From: Streptomyces ficellus
GTDB taxonomy: Bacteria > Actinomycetota > Actinomycetes > Streptomycetales > Streptomycetaceae
DNA: 64,000 bases
Direction: 5' to 3'
Assembly (NCBI RefSeq): GCF_009739905.1
Contig: NZ_CP034279.1
Span: forward strand, 6,324,001-6,388,000
This document shows, piece by piece, positions 1 to 8,678 of this stretch; position 1 is the stretch's first letter, and every line of letters begins with the position of its first letter. The position numbers were made by a program, and so were the translations under genes. Under the pieces are notes generated by a model. It saw only the letters and a program-made list of their open reading frames with translations. It had not been told where the DNA came from and searched no databases.

Positions 1-304
1 GTCCACCGACAAGGGCAGCAGCACCACCCTCCTCGCCGGCACCGAGGCCCGGGGCCCCCTGGAACTGTGGACCTGGACCCTGATGCCCGGCGACGTCAGC
101 GCCTCCGACCCGCACCCGGACGGCACCACCGAGCTGCTCCACGTCACCGCCGGTGAACTGACCCTCGTCGTCGACGGGGTGGAGCACCGCGTGCCGGCCG
201 GGACCTCCGCCGTCTTCGAGTCCAACGTCCCGCACGCCTACCGCAACGACGGCGAGGAGACGGTCGGGATGACCATGGCCGTCTCCATCCCGCCCGTCCG
301 CTGA
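1..304 (+). CDS. Cupin-domain C-terminus of a probable XRE-family regulator (5' end outside window)
   Basis: The open frame enters from the left edge in frame 2 and ends with TGA at 302-304. The visible 100 residues form a small cupin barrel: a PxGxxxxxHxH-like stretch (PGDVSASDPHPDGTTELLHV), then a PAGTSAVFESNVPHAYRN segment, the usual second cupin motif. In actinomycetes a cupin with this spacing is usually the sensor half of an XRE helix-turn-helix regulator, whose DNA-binding part would lie before base 1; that part is inferred, not seen. A stand-alone cupin protein is the alternative. A hairpin follows directly and separates it from the convergent CoA-binding gene. Confidence 0.75.
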   Translation, partial: STDKGSSTTLLAGTEARGPLELWTWTLMPGDVSASDPHPDGTTELLHVTAGELTLVVDGVEHRVPAGTSAVFESNVPHAYRNDGEETVGMTMAVSIPPVR

Positions 305-311
305 GACGGCA

Positions 312-338
312 CCCCGCCGGGAGACCCGCCCGGCGGGG
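312..338. terminator. Bidirectional hairpin terminator
   Basis: Perfect 10-bp arms CCCCGCCGGG (312-321) and CCCGGCGGGG (329-338) around a 7-base loop sit between two convergent genes; the right arm ends one base before the stop codon of the CoA-binding gene. No U-tract follows, as is common in streptomycetes. Confidence 0.7.
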
Positions 339-758
339 TCAGTCCCGGTCGAGCAGCGGGATCTCGATCGCGGGGCAGCGGTCCATCACCATGTCGAGAC
401 CGGCCGCCGTGGTCCTCTCGTACGCCGCCTCGTCGACCACCCCGAGCTGGAACCACACCGCCTTGGCGCCCTTCGCCACCGCCTCGTCCGCGACGGCACC
501 CGCCAGGTGGCTGTTGACGAACACGTCCACCACGTCCACGGGGAACGGGATCTCCGCCAGCGAGGCGTAGCCCTGCTCCCCGTGGACCGTCTCGGCCTTG
601 GGATGCACGGGCACCACGCGCTTGCCGAAACGCTGCAGGACGGCGGCCACCCCGTACGCGGCGCGGGCCCGGTTGCCGGACAGCCCCACCACCGCCCAGG
701 TGTCGCCGGACTCGGTGAGGATCTTCGCGATGGTGTCCTGCTCCTGCTCGCCGGTCAC
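339..758 (-). CDS. CoA-binding (Rossmann) protein, YccU-like
   Basis: 139-residue protein of the CoA_binding_2 family: a single Rossmann domain with WAVVGLSGNRARAAYGVA near the N-terminus (nucleotide-binding turn), KRVVPVHPK in the middle, and VVDVFVNSHLAG/AVWFQLGVVDE later, all typical of YccU-like proteins. Function of the family is not well defined; CoA or another nucleotide is the expected ligand. The frame is open further upstream, but I chose the GTG at 756-758 because a GGAGG box lies just before it and family homology starts there. Cytoplasmic, no signal peptide. Confidence 0.85.
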   Translation of the reverse strand: MTGEQEQDTIAKILTESGDTWAVVGLSGNRARAAYGVAAVLQRFGKRVVPVHPKAETVHGEQGYASLAEIPFPVDVVDVFVNSHLAGAVADEAVAKGAKAVWFQLGVVDEAAYERTTAAGLDMVMDRCPAIEIPLLDRD

Positions 759-844
759 GTGCCGCCTCCACTGGTCAAGGTCGTCCTCGTCTCCCCAGCG
801 CCAACCGCCACCCGCCGCCGGAGATTCCCGTCCACCCGTGCGCA

Positions 845-850
845 TAGGGT
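845..850 (+). promoter_or_regulatory. -10 box of a leaderless promoter for the YigZ gene
   Basis: TAGGGT is followed after six bases by the ATG at 857, so transcription should start at or next to the start codon, a pattern common for leaderless streptomycete mRNAs. No clear -35 was recognised. Confidence 0.55.
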
Positions 851-856
851 GGCGGG

Positions 857-1483
857 ATGCAGGAGCAGTACCGGACCGTCGCCCGCGAGGGCGTGCACGA
901 GACAGAGATCAACCGATCGCGCTTCCTCTGCGCCCTCGCGCCCGCCGCGACCGAACAGGAGGCGCAGGACTTCGTCGCACGCGTACGCAAGGAGCACCCG
1001 ACCGCCTCCCACAACTGCTTCGCCTACGTCATCGGCGCCGACGCCGCCGTGCAGAAGGCCAGTGACGACGGGGAACCCGGCGGCACGGCCGGAGTGCCGA
1101 TGCTCCAGATGCTCACCCGCCGCGACATCCGGTACGCCGTGGCCGTCGTCACCCGCTACTACGGCGGCGTGAAGCTCGGCGCGGGCGGCCTCATCCGGGC
1201 CTACGGCGGAGTCGTGGGCGAGGCGCTCGACGCGCTCGGCACCGTCACCCGCCGCCGGTTCCGGCTCGCCACCGTCACCGTCGACCACCAGCGCGCCGGG
1301 AAGCTGGAGAACGACCTGCGGGCCACCGGCCGGGCCGTGCGCGAGGTGCGGTACGCCGAGGCCGTCACCATCGAGGTCGGACTGCCCGGCACGGACGTGG
1401 ACGCCTTCCGCGCCTGGCTCGCCGACGCGACGGCCGGGACCGCCCGGCTGGAGCTGGGCGGCGAGGCGTACGGCGAGGCGTAG
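857..1483 (+). CDS. yigZ: YigZ/IMPACT family protein
   Basis: 208-residue member of the UPF0029/IMPACT family. The N-terminal domain carries the family signature: ASHNCFAYVIG, then SDDGEPGGTAGVPMLQML and VVTRYYGGVKLGAGGLIRAY (about residues 50-120), followed by a C-terminal DUF1949-type ferredoxin-like domain (about 138-205). YigZ proteins are thought to act in translation/ribosome-linked processes by analogy with yeast Yih1; the exact role in bacteria is uncertain. The start is supported by a TAGGGT box seven bases upstream and no better upstream start. Monocistronic and divergent from the CoA-binding gene, with about 100 bases between their starts. Confidence 0.9.
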   Translation: MQEQYRTVAREGVHETEINRSRFLCALAPAATEQEAQDFVARVRKEHPTASHNCFAYVIGADAAVQKASDDGEPGGTAGVPMLQMLTRRDIRYAVAVVTRYYGGVKLGAGGLIRAYGGVVGEALDALGTVTRRRFRLATVTVDHQRAGKLENDLRATGRAVREVRYAEAVTIEVGLPGTDVDAFRAWLADATAGTARLELGGEAYGEA

Positions 1484-1560
1484 ACCGGGGCCGGGCCCGG
1501 GGGCGAGGGTGCGGGCGTTCCGGAAAAGAGGTCCGTGACCGACCGGGGGCCCGGCACCGT

Positions 1561-1566
1561 TAGCGT
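1561..1566 (+). promoter_or_regulatory. -10 box of the sbcDC promoter
   Basis: TAGCGT ends six bases before a GTG at 1573 that is in frame with sbcD, so the mRNA could begin at 1573 (leaderless, N-terminally extended SbcD) or carry an 85-base leader to the GTG at 1651. GTGACC about 19 bases upstream may be the -35. Confidence 0.5.
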
Positions 1567-1650
1567 GTACGGGTGCAGAGCGGTGGCCGTACGGGCCGCC
1601 GGGGGCGGAGGAGCGGGACACATGCGGCCATCGCGGGTCGGAGCGGCGTC

Positions 1651-2817
1651 GTGAGGATGCTGCACACATCGGACTGGCACCTGGGGCGGTCGTTCCACCG
1701 GGTGAGCCTGCTCGAAGCCCAGGCCGCGTTCCTCGACCACCTCGTGGCGGCCGTCCGCGAGCACGACGTGGACGTGGTGCTCGTGGCCGGCGACATCTAC
1801 GACCGCGCGGTGCCCCCGCTGGCGGCCGTGGAGCTGTTCGACACCGCGCTGCACCGGCTCGCCGGGGCCGGCGTACCCACCGTGATGATCTCCGGCAACC
1901 ACGACTCGGCGCGCCGGCTCGGCGTCGGCGCCGGGCTCATCGAACGCGCCGGCATCCACCTGCGCACCGACCCCGCGGGCGCCGGCACCCCGGTCGTGCT
2001 CGCCGACGCCCACGGCGACGTGGCGTTCTACGGCCTGCCCTACCTCGAACCGGCCCTCGTCCGCGACGAGTTCGGCGTCGAGAAGACCGGGCACGAGGCC
2101 GTCCTGACGGCCGCCATGGACCGCGTCCGCGCCGACCTCGCCCGCCGCGCGCCCGGCACCCGGTCCGTCGTCCTCGCCCACGCCTTCGTCGCCGGCGGCG
2201 AACCCAGCGACAGCGAACGCGACATCACCGTCGGCGGGGTGGCCGCCGTCCCGGCCGGCGTGTTCGACGGCGCCGACTACGTCGCCCTCGGGCACCTGCA
2301 CGGCAGCCAGGCCGTCACCGGGCGGGTGCGCTACTCCGGCTCGCCCCTCGCGTACTCCTTCTCCGAAGCCGGGCACCGCAAGACGATGTGGCTCGTCGAC
2401 CTGGACGCCGACGGCTCCGTCCGCGCCGAGCGGCTCGACTGCCCGGTGCCCCGCCCCCTCGCCCGCCTGAGCGGCCGGCTCGACGAGCTGCTCGCCGACC
2501 CCGCCCTCACCCGCCACGAGGACTCCTGGGTCGAGGCCACCCTCACCGACCCGGTCCGCCCCGCCGAACCCATGGCCCGCCTCACCGAACGCTTCCCCCA
2601 CACCCTCAGCCTCCTCTTCGCCCCCGAGCGCCCCGACGACGAGCCCCTCGCCTCCTACGCGCAGCGCCTGCGCGACCGCGACGACCAGCAGATCGCCGAG
2701 GACTTCGTCGCCCACGTACGCGGCGGCGCGGGCCCCGACGACCGGGAACGCGCGGCGCTGCGGCACGCCTTCGACGACGTCCGGGTGGACATGGCACGGC
2801 GCGAGGTGGCCGGGTGA
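1651..2817 (+). CDS. sbcD: Nuclease subunit SbcD (Mre11-like)
   Basis: Metallophosphoesterase subunit of the SbcCD (bacterial Mre11-Rad50) complex, which opens hairpins and protein-blocked DNA ends with Mn2+. About 388 residues. Visible phosphodiesterase motifs: MLHTSDWHLGRSF at the N-terminus (Asp8, His10), VAGDIYDRAVPP, SGNHDSARRLG, VVLAHAFV and ALGHLHGSQ; a capping domain follows. The GTG at 1651 has a GGAG box 7 bases upstream and gives the normal family N-terminus; a GTG at 1573 would add 26 basic residues and would be used only if the transcript is leaderless. Its TGA overlaps the GTG of sbcC by four bases, so translation is coupled. Confidence 0.95.
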   Translation: MRMLHTSDWHLGRSFHRVSLLEAQAAFLDHLVAAVREHDVDVVLVAGDIYDRAVPPLAAVELFDTALHRLAGAGVPTVMISGNHDSARRLGVGAGLIERAGIHLRTDPAGAGTPVVLADAHGDVAFYGLPYLEPALVRDEFGVEKTGHEAVLTAAMDRVRADLARRAPGTRSVVLAHAFVAGGEPSDSERDITVGGVAAVPAGVFDGADYVALGHLHGSQAVTGRVRYSGSPLAYSFSEAGHRKTMWLVDLDADGSVRAERLDCPVPRPLARLSGRLDELLADPALTRHEDSWVEATLTDPVRPAEPMARLTERFPHTLSLLFAPERPDDEPLASYAQRLRDRDDQQIAEDFVAHVRGGAGPDDRERAALRHAFDDVRVDMARREVAG

Positions 2818-5800
2818 GGCTCCACCGGCTCGACATCACCGGCTTCGGCCCCTTCGGCACCACCCAGACCGTCGACTTCGACACCCTCGCCCGGGCCGGT
2901 CTCTTCCTCCTCCACGGACCGACCGGCGCCGGCAAGACCTCGGTCCTCGACGCCGTCTGCTACGCCCTGTACGGCGCCGTCCCCGGCGCCCGGCAGAGCC
3001 CCGGCACCTCCCTGCGCAGCGACCACGCCCCGCCCGGCACCCACACCGAGGTGGTGCTCGACCTGACGGTGGCCGGCCGGCGGCTGGAGATCACCCGGCG
3101 ACCCGCCCAGCCCCGCCCCAAGAAGCGGGGCGGCGGTCTCACCACGGAGAAGGCCCAGTCCTGGCTGCGCGAGTACGACCCGGCCGACGGCACCTGGAAG
3201 GGCCTCAGCCGCTCCCACCAGGAGATCGGCGAGGAGGTCACCCAGCTCCTCGGCATGAACCGGGACCAGTTCTGCCAGGTGGTGCTCCTGCCGCAGGGCG
3301 ACTTCGCCCGGTTCCTGCGGGCCGACGCGGAGGCGCGCGGCAAGCTCCTCGGCCGGCTCTTCGACACCCGCCGCTTCGCCGCCGTCGAGGAGCACCTCGC
3401 CGACCAGCGCCGCACCGCCGAACAGCAGGTCAAACAGGGCGACGAACGGCTCCTCGCCCTCGCCCACCGCATGGCGCAGGCGGCCGGCCCGGCAGCCGGC
3501 GGCCTGCCCGCCCCGGCGGAGAAGCCGGGCGACCCCGGCCTCGCCGGAGCCGTCCTCACCTGGGCCGCCGTCGCCCGCTCCGGCGCCCGGGAGGCACGGG
3601 ACGTCGCCGAGTCCGCGCTCGCCGCCGCCGAGAGCCGGCGGGCCGCCGCGCGCCGCGCCCTCGACGAACAGCGGGAACTGGCCACCCTCCAGCAGCGGTA
3701 CGAGGACGCCCGGCGCCGCGACGCCGCACTGGACGCCCGCCGGGCCGAGCGCGACGGATGGCAGGCCCTGCTGGAGCGGGGCCGCAAGGCCGAGCGGGTG
3801 GCCGCGCCGCTGGCCCTGCGCGACGACACCGAGCGGGAGCATGACGCGGCACGCGCGGCGCACGAGCGGGCCGTGGCCGGTCTGGCGCCGGACCTCGCCG
3901 AGGCGGGCGCCGAGCGGCTGACCGCGCTGGCGGGCCGCCTCCGGGAGGAACTCGGCGGGCTCGACGCCGCCCGCCGGGCCGAGCGGCGGAGCGCTGAACT
4001 CGCCCACGAGCGCGACCAACTGGACCGCCAGGAACGCGCCGACGAGGCGACGCTCCAGGACACGGACGAGTGGCTGGCCGGCTGGGAGGCCACCCGCCGC
4101 GCCCTCCAGGACCGGGTGGAGGCGGCGCAGGAGGCCGCGACCCGCGCCGAACACCTCGCGGGACGCCTCGAACCCGCCCGCCGCCGGCTGGCCGCCGCCC
4201 GCCGCCGCGACACGCTGGCACGCGATGCCGAGGCCGCCACCGCCCGGCTGACCGACGCCCGCGAGCACGCCAACACCGCCCACGAGACCTGGCTCGACCT
4301 GCGCGAACGCCGCCTGCGGGGCATCGCCGCCGAACTCGCGGCCGGGCTCGCGGACGGGGAGCCCTGCGCGGTCTGCGGCTCCGCCGACCACCCGGACCCC
4401 GCCCGCGCCGACGCCCATCACGTCGACCGCGCGACGGAGGACGCGGCCTACGAGGCCCACGCCCGCGCCGACGAGGCCCGCTCGGCCGCCGAACGCGACC
4501 TCGCCGTCGTACGGGAGGCGCTCACCGCCGCACGCGACGAAGTGGCCGGTACGGGGAGCGCCGACGACACCGAACAGCCCGCCGCCGACGCGCTGGCCGA
4601 CGAGGTCGCCCGGCTGGACGGCGCCCACACCGAGGCGCGCGCGCTGGCGGGCGGTGCCCACGCCGCGCGGGAGGCGCTCGACCGCGCCGAGGCGGAACAC
4701 CACCGCAGGCTGGAGGTGCGGCAGCAGGCCGAACGCCGGGCCGCCGCCCGGACGTCGCAGCGCGAGGCGCTCGACCGGGAGCAGGCCGCGGTGGACGCCG
4801 AGCTGGCCAGGGTGCCGGGCGGCGCCGTCGCCGAGCACGCCGCGTCCCTGGAGCACCGCATCGCCCGCCTCGTCGAGGCCGCCGACGCCGTACGCGCCGT
4901 CGAGGACACGGCCCGCCGCCTCAAGGAGGCCGACGACCGGCTCGCCCACGCCGCCTACCGCGCCGGCTTCGACACCCCGGCCGCCGCGGCCGCCGCGCTC
5001 CTCGACGACGCGGCCCACCGCGACCTCCAGCGGCGCCTCGACGCCTGGCAGGCCGAGGCGGCGGCCGTCGCCGACCGGCTCGCCGAACCGGAGACCCGCG
5101 CCGCCGCCCAGCGCCCGCCCGCCGACCCGGACCGCGCCCGCACCGCCCACGCCGCCGCCGACCGCGCCGCCCGTGACGCGGACTCCGCCCTGGCCGCCCA
5201 CCGCGAGCGGTGCGCCGAACTGGACCGGCTGTCCCGGCAGGCCGCCACCGAGGTGCGGCGCCTGGGGCCGCTGCGCGAGGAGTACGAGCGGGTGGCGCGG
5301 CTGGCGGGGCTCACCGCCGGCACGTCGGCGGACAACGAGCGCAAGATGCGGCTGGAGTCGTACGTCCTCGCGGCCCGGCTGGAGCAGGTGGCCGCCGCGG
5401 CCACGGCCCGCCTGGCCCGCATGTCGGCCGGCCGCTACACGCTCGTCCACTCCGACGCCCGGGCCGGCGGCAAACGATCGGGCCTCGGCCTGCACGTCGT
5501 CGACGCCTGGACGGGCCGCGAACGCGACACGGCGACGCTCTCCGGCGGGGAGACGTTCTTCGCGTCGCTGGCGCTGGCGCTGGGCCTCGCCGACGTCGTC
5601 ACCGACGAGACCGGCGGCGTACGGCTCGACACCCTCTTCATCGACGAGGGCTTCGGCAGCCTCGACGACCAGACCCTCGACGAGGTGCTGGACGTCCTGG
5701 ACTCGCTGCGCGAACGCGACCGCAGCGTGGGCATCGTCAGCCACGTCGGCGACCTGCGCCGCCGCATCCCCACCCAGCTGGAGGTCGTCAAGGAGCGGAA

Positions 5801-5846
5801 CGGCTCCGCCGTGCGGCTGCGCGGCGGGGGAGCGGTCAGCGGCTGA
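2814..5846 (+). CDS. sbcC: Nuclease ATPase subunit SbcC (Rad50-like)
   Basis: 1010-residue SMC-like ATPase that drives SbcD. Order of parts: ABC head with Walker A GPTGAGKTS (35-43); long Ala/Arg/Glu-rich coiled coil; zinc hook EPCAVCG with Cys518 and Cys521 that joins two molecules; return coiled coil; signature LSGGE (909-913); Walker B LDTLFIDEGFGSLDD with Asp944-Glu945. All key residues are present and the length is typical. It begins with GTG overlapping the sbcD stop (GTGA at 2814-2817). Its 3' end overlaps the convergent Lrp gene by 11 bases. Confidence 0.96.
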   Translation: MRLHRLDITGFGPFGTTQTVDFDTLARAGLFLLHGPTGAGKTSVLDAVCYALYGAVPGARQSPGTSLRSDHAPPGTHTEVVLDLTVAGRRLEITRRPAQPRPKKRGGGLTTEKAQSWLREYDPADGTWKGLSRSHQEIGEEVTQLLGMNRDQFCQVVLLPQGDFARFLRADAEARGKLLGRLFDTRRFAAVEEHLADQRRTAEQQVKQGDERLLALAHRMAQAAGPAAGGLPAPAEKPGDPGLAGAVLTWAAVARSGAREARDVAESALAAAESRRAAARRALDEQRELATLQQRYEDARRRDAALDARRAERDGWQALLERGRKAERVAAPLALRDDTEREHDAARAAHERAVAGLAPDLAEAGAERLTALAGRLREELGGLDAARRAERRSAELAHERDQLDRQERADEATLQDTDEWLAGWEATRRALQDRVEAAQEAATRAEHLAGRLEPARRRLAAARRRDTLARDAEAATARLTDAREHANTAHETWLDLRERRLRGIAAELAAGLADGEPCAVCGSADHPDPARADAHHVDRATEDAAYEAHARADEARSAAERDLAVVREALTAARDEVAGTGSADDTEQPAADALADEVARLDGAHTEARALAGGAHAAREALDRAEAEHHRRLEVRQQAERRAAARTSQREALDREQAAVDAELARVPGGAVAEHAASLEHRIARLVEAADAVRAVEDTARRLKEADDRLAHAAYRAGFDTPAAAAAALLDDAAHRDLQRRLDAWQAEAAAVADRLAEPETRAAAQRPPADPDRARTAHAAADRAARDADSALAAHRERCAELDRLSRQAATEVRRLGPLREEYERVARLAGLTAGTSADNERKMRLESYVLAARLEQVAAAATARLARMSAGRYTLVHSDARAGGKRSGLGLHVVDAWTGRERDTATLSGGETFFASLALALGLADVVTDETGGVRLDTLFIDEGFGSLDDQTLDEVLDVLDSLRERDRSVGIVSHVGDLRRRIPTQLEVVKERNGSAVRLRGGGAVSG

Positions 5847-6282
5847 CCGGGCGGCGCGGGAGCGGCGACGAGTACACGACGCTCGTCGTCACCGAACCCA
5901 GCGCGCCGACCTTCCCGGAGATCTCCTCCAGGTGCCGCATCGAGCGGGCGGCGACCTTCAGCACGAAGCAGTCGTCGCCCGTCACGTGGTGCGCCTCCAG
6001 CACCTCCGGCGTCGTGTCCAGCAGGTCGTGGAACGGCTTGTAGTTGCCGTTGGGGTAGCGCAGCCGTACGAACGCCAGGACCGGCAGCCCGAGCCGCTCC
6101 TGGTCGACGACCGCGGTGTAGCCGGTGATCACACCGGCCTCCTCCAGCCTGCGGACCCGCTCGGTGACGGCGCTCGCGGACATGGAGACGGTACGGGCCA
6201 GTTCGGCGAAGGTGGCCCGTCCGTCGTCCTGGAGGGCGGCGAGTATGCGCCAGTCGGTGGCGTCCGGTGAATATCCCGTCAT
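5836..6282 (-). CDS. Lrp/AsnC family transcriptional regulator
   Basis: About 148 residues. N-terminal winged helix-turn-helix (DATDWRILAALQDDGRATFAELARTVSMSASAVTERVRRL pattern in two adjoining helices, about residues 5-48) and a C-terminal RAM/ACT-like ligand domain (about 65-140; HHVTGDDCFVLKVA is the family's G-D-x-D-like region). Such proteins form octamers and sense amino acids. The ATG at 6282 matches the usual family start; an upstream ATG at 6318 would add 12 unusual residues. It is divergent from the rhodanese gene with about 95 bases between starts, so it may control that gene or itself; no operator could be recognised. Confidence 0.88.
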   Translation of the reverse strand: MTGYSPDATDWRILAALQDDGRATFAELARTVSMSASAVTERVRRLEEAGVITGYTAVVDQERLGLPVLAFVRLRYPNGNYKPFHDLLDTTPEVLEAHHVTGDDCFVLKVAARSMRHLEEISGKVGALGSVTTSVVYSSPLPRRPVSR

Positions 6283-6377
6283 GGACGAGGAATAGCAGGG
6301 GATTCCACGGCTGGACAAGCCGGTCTCCGGGGATCGTCACTTCACCGCGATGATCGACCAGCCGTAGATTTCCGGAC

Positions 6378-6917
6378 ATGACGATCACGCCGATGACTCA
6401 GACGACCCCGACGACTCCGGTCCCGCCGGCCGCGCCGGTCACCACCGCCCCGGCCGCCAACGCCGTCCTCCGCGTCCCGCCCGCCCCGCCGGCCGCGGCC
6501 GCCGCGTACTTCTCGGCGAGCCTCGCGTTCCACGCGGACGTCTCCGACGTCGCCGCCGCGCTCGCCGCCGGCGGCGACCCCGGGTTCGTCGTCCTCGACT
6601 CCCGCTCCACCGAGTCCTGGGACCAGGGCCACATCCCCGGCGCCGTTCACCTGCCGACGGCGCTCATCCCGGAGGAGGCGCCGCGGCTGCTCGACCCGTC
6701 GGTACCGGTCGTCACGTACTGCTGGGGCCCCGGCTGCAACGGCGCCACGCGCGCCGCCCTCGCCCTCGCGGAACTCGGCTACCAGGTCAAGGAGATGCTC
6801 GGCGGCTTCGAGTACTGGGCCCGCGAGGGCTTCGGCTACGAGACGTGGGAGGGCGCCCGGAAGCGGGACGCCGACCCCCTCACCGCCCCGCTCGGCACGG
6901 ACGACTGCGGCTGCTGA
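6378..6917 (+). CDS. Rhodanese-like sulfurtransferase
   Basis: 179 residues. After an Ala/Pro/Thr-rich N-terminus (about 1-45) comes one rhodanese domain (about 50-165): FVVLDSRSTESWDQGHIPGAVHLP, and the active-site loop TYCWGPGCNGATRAAL, where the catalytic cysteine is expected at C in YCWGPGCNG (two candidate Cys). The last residues DDCGC add two more cysteines that could bind metal or take part in sulfur relay. No signal peptide. Divergent from the Lrp regulator. Substrate unknown; thiosulfate or a protein persulfide are typical. Confidence 0.85.
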   Translation: MTITPMTQTTPTTPVPPAAPVTTAPAANAVLRVPPAPPAAAAAYFSASLAFHADVSDVAAALAAGGDPGFVVLDSRSTESWDQGHIPGAVHLPTALIPEEAPRLLDPSVPVVTYCWGPGCNGATRAALALAELGYQVKEMLGGFEYWAREGFGYETWEGARKRDADPLTAPLGTDDCGC

Positions 6918-6932
6918 CGCCTCGGGCCGATC

Positions 6933-6952
6933 CTGAGGGGCCGGCCCCTCAG
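6933..6952. terminator. Bidirectional hairpin terminator
   Basis: Perfect 20-base palindrome (CTGAGGGGCC and its mirror) between the convergent rhodanese and DUF885 genes; it overlaps the stop codon of the latter (6949-6951). Confidence 0.7.
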
Positions 6953-8640
6953 AGCCGCGCCAGTTCGTCCACCAGGTCGTCCAGGCCGAGCGGGCCCTGG
7001 GACAGGGCCGCCATGTGCCACTTCTTCGCGTCGAACGCGTCGCCGTGCGCACGGCGGGCCTTCTCCCGGCCCAGCAGCCAGGCCCGCTCGCCCAGCTTGT
7101 AGCCGATCGCCTGGCCGGGCATCGAGAGGTAGCGGGTCAGCTCGCTCTCGACGAACGCCCGGGGGCGGCTGGTGTGCTGCCCGAAGAACTCCTGCGCCAG
7201 CTCCGGCGTCCACCGCTCGCCCGGGTGGAACGGCGAGTCCGCCGGGATCTCCAGACCCAGGTGCATGCCGATGTCCACGATCACCCGGCAGGCCCGCATC
7301 ATCTGGCAGTCCAGGTAGCCCAGGCGCCGCTCCGGGTCGGGCAGGAAGCCCAGCTCGTCCATGAGCCGCTCCGCGTACAGCGCCCAGCCCTCCGCGTTGG
7401 CGCTGACCACACCGACGGTCGCCTGGTAGCGGGACAGCCGGTCGGCGACGTGCGCCCACTGCGCGATCTGGAGGTGGTGGCCGGGCACCCCCTCGTGGTA
7501 CCAGGTCGACACCAGGTCGTAGACCGGGAACCGCGTCTCGCCGTCGACCGGCAGCCAGGTGCGGCCGGGGCGCGAGAAGTCCTCGGACGGGCCGGTGTAG
7601 TACGGCGCAGCGGCTCCGCCCGGCGGGGCGATCCGCGACTCCACCCGCCGTACCCGCTCGGCCAGTTCGAAGTGCGTGCCGTCCAGCGTCTCGATCGCCT
7701 CGTCCATCAGGCGCTGGAGCCAGACCCGTACCTCCTCGACCCCCTCGATGTGGGTGCCGTGCTCGTCGAGGTGCGCGAGCGCCTGCCACGGGCCCGCGCC
7801 CGGCAGGATCTTGTCCGCCTCGGCCTTCATCTCGGCGAGCAGCCGGTGGTACTCGCCCCAGCCGTACGCGTAGGCCTCGTCCAGGTCGCAGTCGCTGCCG
7901 TTGAAGTAGCGCGACCAGCGGGCGTACCGCTCGCGGCCCACCGTGTCGGGGGCGTCCTTCACCGCCGGGGCGTACACGTCGCGCATCCAGTCGCGCAGCG
8001 CCGCCAGCGCCCGGGTGGCACCGCCCGCGGCCGCGTCCAGCTCGGCGCGGAGGTTCGCCGGCGCGGGTGCCACGAAGGCCTCGAACCAGCCACGTCCGCC
8101 GGTGTCGTCGCCCGTCCACTCGGTGAGCTGGTCGATGAACGTCGCCGTGGCCCGGGGCCCGCCCGGCAGGCCGCGTTCCAGGCCCAGGGCCAGGGACTCG
8201 CGGTAGCCGGCGAGCGCGGCCGGCACGGCGCGCAGTCGCTCGGCGACCGCCGCCCAGTCGTCCCCGGTCTCGGTGGGCATCACCGTGAACACGATGCGGA
8301 CGCTGTGCGCGGGCGAGCGCATGTTGCTGACCGTCCGCAGCCCCTCGCCCGCGTCGTGCACGGCGAGTTCGGCGGTCAGGCGCTCCCGCAGGAGCCGTCC
8401 GCAGCGCCGCTCGGCGTCGCCGGCGGCCCCGGGGAGGCGCTCGGCCTCGTCGAGCCGGGCCAGCGTCTGCCGGGCCAGCCGGGCCATCTCGTCCTGACCG
8501 GCGGGCGAGAAGTCCGGAAGGAGCCCGGCACTCTTCCGGACGCCCAGGTAGGTGCCGGTGATCGGGTCGAGTTCGATGAGCGCGTCGACATAGGCGTCGG
8601 CGACCATGCGGGGGAGCGCGCTGCTGGTGGTGTCTGGCAT
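6949..8640 (-). CDS. DUF885 family protein (probable zinc-metallopeptidase fold)
   Basis: 563 residues, cytoplasmic, no signal peptide. The C-terminal half carries WYHEGVPGHHLQIAQW, the HExxxHH-like zinc signature typical of DUF885 proteins, followed by SANAEGWALYAERLMDELGF, whose Glu is the likely third ligand. This places it among gluzincin-type peptidases, though substrates for the family are mostly unknown. The frame continues upstream to 9201, but that part is antisense to the Lrp gene; ATG at 8640 is the first methionine giving a normal N-terminus. It lies 38 bases downstream of the Lrp gene on the same strand and may be co-transcribed. Confidence 0.88.
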   Translation of the reverse strand: MPDTTSSALPRMVADAYVDALIELDPITGTYLGVRKSAGLLPDFSPAGQDEMARLARQTLARLDEAERLPGAAGDAERRCGRLLRERLTAELAVHDAGEGLRTVSNMRSPAHSVRIVFTVMPTETGDDWAAVAERLRAVPAALAGYRESLALGLERGLPGGPRATATFIDQLTEWTGDDTGGRGWFEAFVAPAPANLRAELDAAAGGATRALAALRDWMRDVYAPAVKDAPDTVGRERYARWSRYFNGSDCDLDEAYAYGWGEYHRLLAEMKAEADKILPGAGPWQALAHLDEHGTHIEGVEEVRVWLQRLMDEAIETLDGTHFELAERVRRVESRIAPPGGAAAPYYTGPSEDFSRPGRTWLPVDGETRFPVYDLVSTWYHEGVPGHHLQIAQWAHVADRLSRYQATVGVVSANAEGWALYAERLMDELGFLPDPERRLGYLDCQMMRACRVIVDIGMHLGLEIPADSPFHPGERWTPELAQEFFGQHTSRPRAFVESELTRYLSMPGQAIGYKLGERAWLLGREKARRAHGDAFDAKKWHMAALSQGPLGLDDLVDELARL

Positions 8641-8678
8641 GAGGCCATCCTGATATGCCCCGGTCCCCGGCGTCACCC

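Noticed and set aside
2388..2813. Arg/Pro-rich frame upstream of the sbcC start
   Set aside because: It is sbcD read in another frame; SbcC homology and the GTGA overlap fix the start at 2814.
2655..5744. 1029-residue minus-strand open frame antisense to sbcC
   Set aside because: GC3 shadow of sbcC; Gly/Val/Arg-rich with no domain or ribosome site.
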